Below, in pieces: positions 62,968 through 64,000 of a DNA stretch of 64,000 nt. The position numbers and the translations under genes are program-made. Source of the stretch: Planctomycetota bacterium (GTDB lineage: Bacteria > Planctomycetota > B15-G4 > SIAN01); NCBI GenBank assembly GCA_016795285.1, contig JAEUIC010000011.1, forward strand, positions 182,321 through 246,320, in the 5' to 3' direction. Each line of letters starts with the position of its first letter. Position 1 is the stretch's first letter. A model generated the notes under the pieces. That model saw only the letters and a program-made list of their open reading frames with translations. It was not told the origin of the DNA and ran no database searches.

Positions 62968-63780
62968 ATGGCGGACAGCAAGAGCCCGAACGCGACGCCC
63001 GGCGCGGCGAGCGCTGCGAAAGCGGCGCCCGACGAGGTCGAGCAGCGGCTCGGCCCGATCGAGCCGATCGCCGACGAGCTGCTCGCGAGCCCGTCCGACG
63101 TGCCGATCGTCGAGTCGCGCCGCAGCCTCCCGAGCCGCGGCGGCGGCGAAGCGCGCAGCTCGTCGCCGGCGCTCTGGTTCTTCGGCGCGGTGGTGACCGC
63201 GCTGCTCGCGCTGCAGACGGTGCAGCTCTTCCTCGCGCCGCGCGGCGCCGCCAACGCCGCCACCGCCGCGACCGACGGGAACGCCCCGCCGGCGACGGCC
63301 GCTCCGCAACGCACCTCCGAGCAGGAGGTGTCGCGCCTGCTCTACGAGTCGCGCGTGCAGATGAGCGCGCACGTCTACGAGGACGCCGTGCGCATCCTCG
63401 AGCCGCTCGTCGCCGATCCGACCCGCCTCGACCAGTGGCAGCGCTGGGAGGCCTACCTGCTGCTCGCCCGCGCCCATCGCGCGCTCGGCAACGTGGAGCG
63501 CGCGCAGGCCTTCTACCTGCGCGCCACCGACCAGAGCGTCGACCGCCGCGAACCGGCGCTGGTGCTCGAGGACTCGGGCGAGCTCGCCGCCGACGGCCGC
63601 TACGCCGAGGCGCGCGAGAAGCTCTGCGAGCTGCTGGCGCGGCGCGACGGACTCGCCAAGCGCGACTTGCCGTTCGCCGGCCTCGCCGAGGCGCGGCTCG
63701 CCGACACGTGGTACGCGCAGGCGCTCGCGAGCGGCCAGGTGCGCGCGTTGCCGGGCGGCTCGGCGGAGGAGCAGCGATGA
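62968..63780 (+). CDS. Membrane-anchored TPR protein
   Basis: A 270-residue protein with an acidic, disordered cytoplasmic N-terminus (1-65), one membrane helix (ALWFFGAVVTALLALQTVQL, about 67-86), an Ala/Thr linker and TPR-like helices outside (SAHVYEDAVRILEPLV, then WEAYLLLARAHRALGNVERA and GRYAEAREKLCELLARR). It likely scaffolds an envelope complex. Its stop overlaps the start of the next gene (ATGA), which appears to encode an exported STN-like protein, so the two probably work together. Confidence 0.75.
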   Translation: MADSKSPNATPGAASAAKAAPDEVEQRLGPIEPIADELLASPSDVPIVESRRSLPSRGGGEARSSSPALWFFGAVVTALLALQTVQLFLAPRGAANAATAATDGNAPPATAAPQRTSEQEVSRLLYESRVQMSAHVYEDAVRILEPLVADPTRLDQWQRWEAYLLLARAHRALGNVERAQAFYLRATDQSVDRREPALVLEDSGELAADGRYAEAREKLCELLARRDGLAKRDLPFAGLAEARLADTWYAQALASGQVRALPGGSAEEQR

Positions 63781-64000
63781 GCGCGGCGCTGCTGGCCGCC
63801 CTGCTGCTCGCCGCCGCGGCGCGCCAGGGGATGCCCGACGACGAAGCGGCCGAGGCGGCCGCCGAGGCGCTCGAGCGCGAGGTGCTGGCGCAGGACGACA
63901 GCTTCGACGTGACCGTCGTCTCGCAGCCCGGCGAGCCGGAGCTCCTCGACGTGGTGGCGCACGGCGCGCCGGCCCACGAGGTGCTGGCCAAGATCGCGCG
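63777..64000 (+). CDS. Exported protein, 3' end cut off by the window edge
   Basis: The first 74 residues only. A signal peptide (SAALLAALLLAAAARQG) leads to an acidic helix (PDDEAAEAAAEALEREVL), then SFDVTVVSQPGEPELLDVVA and HGAPAHEVLAKIAR. This strand-helix layout recalls the short N-terminal STN domain of secretins and TonB-type receptors, where a phrase like LRDVLxxIA is usual. Identification as a secretin is a guess. Coupled to the TPR membrane gene. Confidence 0.6.
   Translation, partial: MSAALLAALLLAAAARQGMPDDEAAEAAAEALEREVLAQDDSFDVTVVSQPGEPELLDVVAHGAPAHEVLAKIA

Overview
The window is very GC-rich DNA, densely packed with genes, many overlapping by the 4 bp ATGA or GTGA that suggests translational coupling. 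Lipoprotein and Sec signals, a type VI secretion system (T6SS) and a periplasmic-glucan synthase point to a Gram-negative, double-membraned bacterium. TPR/thioredoxin and HEAT-repeat secreted proteins, a PKD/propeller protein and a globin-coupled sensor would fit Planctomycetota, Myxococcota or a similar high-GC lineage. The phylum cannot be fixed from the sequence alone. I saw no rRNA, tRNA, insertion sequence, prophage or CRISPR array.

Positions 1-20.9 kb (+ strand) hold most of a T6SS locus, entered inside tssM. The order is tssM-tagF-tssA-tssB-tssC-tssC2-tagJ-tssE-tssF-tssG-clpV-hcp-vgrG-small unknown-PAAR, which matches the classical imp order (impL, impM, impA to impH). The machine needs tssJ/K/L in addition, and these presumably lie upstream of the window. 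There are two adjacent large-sheath paralogues. No recognisable effector/immunity pair is present. The best cargo or adaptor candidate is the small protein between vgrG and PAAR.

Positions 20.9-28.9 kb carry a PAP2-type phosphatase with a GT2 glycosyltransferase, a secreted beta-propeller apparently inserted in a PKD-like fold, a hemerythrin-domain protein, a TauE/SafE permease, urocanase (hutU) and an exported TPR-thioredoxin protein. Positions 29.1-33.6 kb carry a coupled trio (PRMT-like methyltransferase, membrane dipeptidase, PIG-L deacetylase) facing hutH. hutH and hutU give the first two steps of histidine degradation, but the genes are separated by about 5.5 kb.

Positions 33.7-38.4 kb hold an AI-2E-type membrane protein with a large insert, a soluble globin-coupled chemoreceptor and a RES-Xre toxin-antitoxin pair preceded by two short palindromes. 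Positions 38.5-48.7 kb hold a giant YfhO-like membrane protein, divergent from a tight seven-gene operon of methyltransferase, GT2, SDR epimerase, StrS aminotransferase, MFS transporter, acid phosphatase and an unknown. The early genes look like surface-glycan or sugar-nucleotide metabolism.

Positions 48.7-52.2 kb (- strand) hold an unknown lipoprotein, glutaryl-CoA dehydrogenase with a good promoter, and a HEAT-repeat secreted protein. Related 33-bp repeats flank the dehydrogenase. Positions 52.5-61.0 kb are one 2,856-residue cyclic beta-1,2-glucan synthase-like gene. The right end carries a small membrane protein, a GT2-TPR glycosyltransferase overlapping it tail to tail, a TPR membrane protein and the start of an exported protein cut by the window edge. 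No intergenic stretch exceeds about 230 bp. Promoters in this genome repeatedly look like TANNNT followed by a C/G-rich tract, and some are close enough to the start codon to suggest leaderless transcripts.
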